From Nitrobacter sp039808345 (lineage in GTDB: Bacteria > Pseudomonadota > Alphaproteobacteria > Rhizobiales > Xanthobacteraceae), in contig NZ_CP181167.1 of assembly GCF_047824785.1 (NCBI RefSeq), forward strand, positions 3,224,001 to 3,288,000: a stretch of 64,000 bases of DNA. Direction: 5' to 3'. How positions within the stretch are numbered: the first letter of the stretch is position 1; every line of letters begins with the position of its first letter. Positions 61,214 through 64,000 of this stretch are shown here, in pieces. The notes below the pieces were generated by a model, which saw nothing but the letters and a program-made list of their open reading frames with translations, ran no database searches and was not told the DNA's origin. Position numbers and translations under genes: made by a program.

Positions 61214-61304
61214 AATCTGCTTCAACTTATTTGAACCAGACTCGTCGCTTAGAGCATGATCTTTCCCGAAAAACCGGTTTCCAATTTTCAGGATCATGCT
61301 CTAG
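61210..61304. repeat. Composite repeat: family D then family C
   Basis: ctagaatctgcttcaac...ttgaaccagactcgtcgctta (D) is directly joined to gagcatgatctttcccgaaaaaccggtttcc...tcaggatcatgctctag (C). Same order and orientation as at 40203-40310, with many point differences, so both descend from a common composite. Confidence 0.8.
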
Positions 61305-61333
61305 CGTCGCGAACGAATGGTGGTCAGTCTCGA

Positions 61334-62422
61334 TCAATAGCCCGTCATTTCGAGATAACCGACACCCCGGTGGGTGCCGGCAAAGCTGACCGGACCTTCC
61401 CAATAGGAAAAGCGTGTCCCCATCCAGCTTGCCGGATTCAGCGGGACGGTGTCGATGATCATTCCCCGATCGCGAATGATGATGCGCCAGCCTGTCGGCA
61501 ATCTGCGACCTGCGACTTCAGTCGTGGATGTCGGGATCATGTCAGCGGTCTTGGGAGAGAGCGCAACCGGCCGCCCATCCGAACCGATCCAGTTGCCTGT
61601 CAGGTAGGGTTCGCCCCGGGTTTGCCGCAGTCGATACAGCATCAGCTTCTCGCCCGTTTCAAGGTGCAGCGAAAACCAATCCCATCCCGTTTGATCGGAG
61701 GCCAGCAGCTGACTGCTCCATTCGCGGTCCATCCAGGCCAGTCCGGTGACGTCAGCGGGCTTGCCGTCGATCGTAACGGTCCCGGACGCCGTGAAGTGCG
61801 GCTGGCTGTAATAATAGGATGTCTGTCCACGCTCGGATTTCACGCTGTAGCCGGCATCGCCCTGGAGCACGAGAGCCTTGTCTGCCTGAAGCCTCAGCAT
61901 ATAGCTGAACTCCGCGCTCGATGCGTTGACCTCGAGCGGCGCGACGTTCATCGCCGACATGCGGTCGTGACCGCGCATTTGCCATGAGTCGATCCAGGCA
62001 TGAAAGGGATAAGCATCCACGCCGGATTGGCCCACGCCGCCGCGCGCAAACGTTTCACTATGGCGATGCGTATCGGCGCGCGTTACGGCGGCATGACCCA
62101 TCCAGACTTGCTGGCTCGCCCAGCCGCCGCGTTGCGGTCCCGGCTGGATCGCCTGGCGAAACAACGTCCACTGCACGCCGAGCCGCTCGCCGGCGCTGTC
62201 CTTGAGATTGGCGGTGAGGTACCACCACTCGATCCGGTAATCCGGATGCGGGCCGTGATCGCGCGGAAATTCAAAGCTCTTTCCGGGCATGACTGAAGCG
62301 AAACCGGACGCATCGCCGCCGAGACCGGCGAAGTTCTGCGCGAGCGAAGCTCTTCGTCCGAAGCCTAAGAAGGCAAATCCCGCCGCAAATGCGCGCCGCG
62401 ATATTTTTGGACTAGCGCTCAT
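61334..62422 (-). CDS. AttH/CrtC-like lipocalin-fold lipoprotein-transport accessory protein
   Basis: A 362-residue exported protein. It begins with a twin-arginine-like signal (ISRRAFAAGFAFLGFG) and continues with the AttH/carotenoid-hydratase-type domain: FEFPRDHGPHPDYRIEWWYLTANLKD, GHAAVTRA, SYYYSQPHFTASGTVTIDGK and WMDREWSSQLLASDQTGWDWFSLHLETGE. Though related to CrtC, this class occurs with FtsX-like ABC permeases, as here; its start overlaps the permease stop by 11 bases. It probably works with that exporter at the cell envelope; substrate unknown. Confidence 0.87.
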   Translation of the reverse strand: MSASPKISRRAFAAGFAFLGFGRRASLAQNFAGLGGDASGFASVMPGKSFEFPRDHGPHPDYRIEWWYLTANLKDSAGERLGVQWTLFRQAIQPGPQRGGWASQQVWMGHAAVTRADTHRHSETFARGGVGQSGVDAYPFHAWIDSWQMRGHDRMSAMNVAPLEVNASSAEFSYMLRLQADKALVLQGDAGYSVKSERGQTSYYYSQPHFTASGTVTIDGKPADVTGLAWMDREWSSQLLASDQTGWDWFSLHLETGEKLMLYRLRQTRGEPYLTGNWIGSDGRPVALSPKTADMIPTSTTEVAGRRLPTGWRIIIRDRGMIIDTVPLNPASWMGTRFSYWEGPVSFAGTHRGVGYLEMTGY

Positions 62423-64000
62423 TGGCAAAGATCCTGATCAGCGCCGCCGGAGGCATGCGCATCAGCCGAACGAGCGGAATCAACATCGCCAGCAGCGACG
62501 CAAGCATCGCCACGCCGAGAAGTTCGGCGAGATGCAGCGGAAAGACATGGAACGGCAGCCGCCAGCCGAATGCTCTGACGTTGACAACAGCGATCAGGCA
62601 CCAGGCCACCAGCAAGCCGAGCGGTAGCGCCAGCATCGCCGTGATGAACGCGATGAATGTCGTCTTGAGAAACTCGATGCCTGCAAGCTGCCGCCTTGTC
62701 ACCCCGAGCGCCCATAGCGGGGCCAGTTGCGGAAGGCGGGAATGACTGAGCGTCAGCAGGCTGGTGAGCAGCGCCACGCCGGCGACGCCGAGCGTAAACG
62801 TGTTCAGTGCGGCGGTCACGGCGAAGGTACGATTGAAAATCGCTTTCGATTCCATCTTCAATGTCGACTGATCGGAGAGACGGCTTTCGTCGAGATGAAA
62901 TGCCTCGCGCATGTCATCGATCAGCGGCCCAATCTTGCCAGGGGGCACGCGCAAGCCGAACCGGGTTCGCGGCAGATCCGGAAATCGAACCGTGAAGGCG
63001 TCGATGTTGACCGCGATCTGCCCTTTAGGATTGCCGTAATCGGCATAGATCGCCGCGATGCGTAATGACCGGTCACCAGCGGGCGTGCTGACATCCAGCC
63101 GGTCGCCAAGCCGTCGTTTCAGCCGCCGTGCGAGTTGCTCGCTCACGAGGACGCCCCCGCCTGACCTGACATCAGCCCACGCATTCGGCAACGACTCCAG
63201 CAACGGCCAGCGGTCGCGATAGGTGGCGTGATCGGCGAGGCCAAGAACCTCCACCGGCCAGCCGCCGATCTCGATCTCGGCGCGGCCGCTCCGCAGCACG
63301 GCGGTCACCTCGGGCCGGGCGCGCAAGGATGCTTCGATATCGCGCGCCTGAGCATCACTCACCGCGTTCACATAGACGTCCGCGGCGAGCCGGCCGTCCA
63401 GCCATGCGGTGAAAGTCTTGTTGAAACTCTCCACCATGGTTCCGACGCCGACGTTAACCGCAAGCGCGAGCAGCAACGCCATCAGCGCGAGCGACAGTCC
63501 GGGAAGTTGCTGGCGGCTGTCCGCCCAGAACCACAACACAAGCGGCTGTCGCGAGTTTCGCTCGCCAATGCGCAGCACGAATGCGAGCAGCACGGGAAGC
63601 GCAAGCGCGGCGCCCAGAAGCAGCAACGCCAGCAACGCGAATCCCGAGATCAGCGAAGCGCCGACGATCAGGACGATGATGGCGGCGACAAGCATCGCGG
63701 CGGCCGTGACGCCTTGCCAGCCCAGCCATCGGCGCTGGGATTGTTGCCATGCATAAGGCTGCGCCGCCGCGAGCACCGGAAGACGGATGACCTTCAACAG
63801 GCTTGTCGCCGACGCCGCCAATGTACCGCCAGCGCTCATCGCCAGGCCCGCGATCCACCATTCGGGTCTGAGGGCCAACGCTCCGGAAACCCGCGCGCCA
63901 TACAGCCCTTGCAGGCTGACGGCGACATTGGGCAGCAACGCCGCGGCGATCAGATATCCGCACACCAGTCCGATCAGGCCGCCGGCGGTGGCGAGAACCA
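62412..64000 (-). CDS. ABC transporter permease, FtsX/MacB type (N-terminal end outside window)
   Basis: The frame runs off the right edge, so the first part of the protein is missing; about 528 residues are seen. It has repeated membrane blocks (QGVTAAAMLVAAIIVLIVGASLISGFALLALLLLGAALALPVLLAFV, LALMALLLALAVNVGVGTMVESF, FTLGVAGVALLTSLLTLSHSRLPQLAPLWALGVTRRQL, and a final four-helix FtsX domain) and an extracytoplasmic MacB-like domain between. Family permeases move lipoproteins or peptides out of the membrane. A partner ATPase gene is expected just outside the window. Overlaps the AttH-like gene. Confidence 0.9.
   Translation of the reverse strand, partial: VLATAGGLIGLVCGYLIAAALLPNVAVSLQGLYGARVSGALALRPEWWIAGLAMSAGGTLAASATSLLKVIRLPVLAAAQPYAWQQSQRRWLGWQGVTAAAMLVAAIIVLIVGASLISGFALLALLLLGAALALPVLLAFVLRIGERNSRQPLVLWFWADSRQQLPGLSLALMALLLALAVNVGVGTMVESFNKTFTAWLDGRLAADVYVNAVSDAQARDIEASLRARPEVTAVLRSGRAEIEIGGWPVEVLGLADHATYRDRWPLLESLPNAWADVRSGGGVLVSEQLARRLKRRLGDRLDVSTPAGDRSLRIAAIYADYGNPKGQIAVNIDAFTVRFPDLPRTRFGLRVPPGKIGPLIDDMREAFHLDESRLSDQSTLKMESKAIFNRTFAVTAALNTFTLGVAGVALLTSLLTLSHSRLPQLAPLWALGVTRRQLAGIEFLKTTFIAFITAMLALPLGLLVAWCLIAVVNVRAFGWRLPFHVFPLHLAELLGVAMLASLLAMLIPLVRLMRMPPAALIRIFANER

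Overview
The window is high-GC, densely packed DNA from an alphaproteobacterium of the Bradyrhizobiaceae (Nitrobacteraceae) type. Family-typical markers are a fused cytochrome b/c1 gene (fbcH) next to its Rieske partner, a fused anthranilate synthase trpE(G), a transaldolase/glucose-6-phosphate isomerase fusion, DUF6111, DUF3297 and DUF6894 proteins, and several families of dispersed intergenic palindromes. A copper nitrite reductase operon laid out like the ncgABC-nirK operon of nitrifying bacteria, near an NsrR-type regulator, makes Nitrobacter or a close relative my best guess. That genus call is inference, not proof.

Layout, left to right. 1-6.3 kb: 3' end of smc, an Rsm22-like methyltransferase, a DUF454 membrane protein, and a lemA/M48 peptidase pair. 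6.3-10.4 kb: apt, trpE(G) behind a possible attenuator, and a PEBP-family protein. 10.4-15.7 kb: fbcH and the Rieske gene on the minus strand, then trmL-queE-queD and hemF on the plus strand. 15.7-18.6 kb: a tightly overlapping minus-strand operon, DUF1285-NUDIX-DUF6111-cca. 18.8-25.9 kb: a MoxR ATPase/DUF58/DUF4159/large membrane protein module, interrupted by a mosaic repeat. 26-29 kb: a probable zinc-uptake unit behind a Zur-box-like palindrome (DUF2946 protein and a TonB receptor with a His-rich loop). 29-33 kb: small enzymes and small conserved proteins (GNAT, NUDIX, phosphoesterase, glutathione peroxidase and others). 33.2-42.2 kb: sugar-phosphate metabolism (tal-pgi, then gnd-zwf-pgl-gntK, then a GH15 glucoamylase/trehalase). 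42.2-44.2 kb: a PAS-GGDEF-EAL protein.

44.6-49.4 kb, minus strand: nsrR, a TPR protein, then a two-domain multicopper oxidase, a diheme cytochrome c, a monoheme cytochrome c and nirK. This reads as an NO/nitrite-responsive periplasmic copper and cytochrome module. 49.6-55.7 kb, plus strand: a complete mrp/mnh Na+/H+ antiporter operon (AB fusion, C, D, E, F, G). 55.8-64 kb: a three-domain multicopper oxidase with a small partner gene, an SDR dehydrogenase, a YciE-like ferritin-fold protein, two small unknown proteins, and an AttH-like lipoprotein-transport protein coupled to an ABC permease that runs off the right edge.

I see no rRNA, tRNA, CRISPR array, insertion sequence or prophage. The most striking non-coding feature is the set of dispersed palindromes. 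At least three genes take their TAG stop codon from the CTAG end of such a repeat, and a fourth ends inside one. Several short tandem duplications (9-21 bp) lie in the right-hand third.
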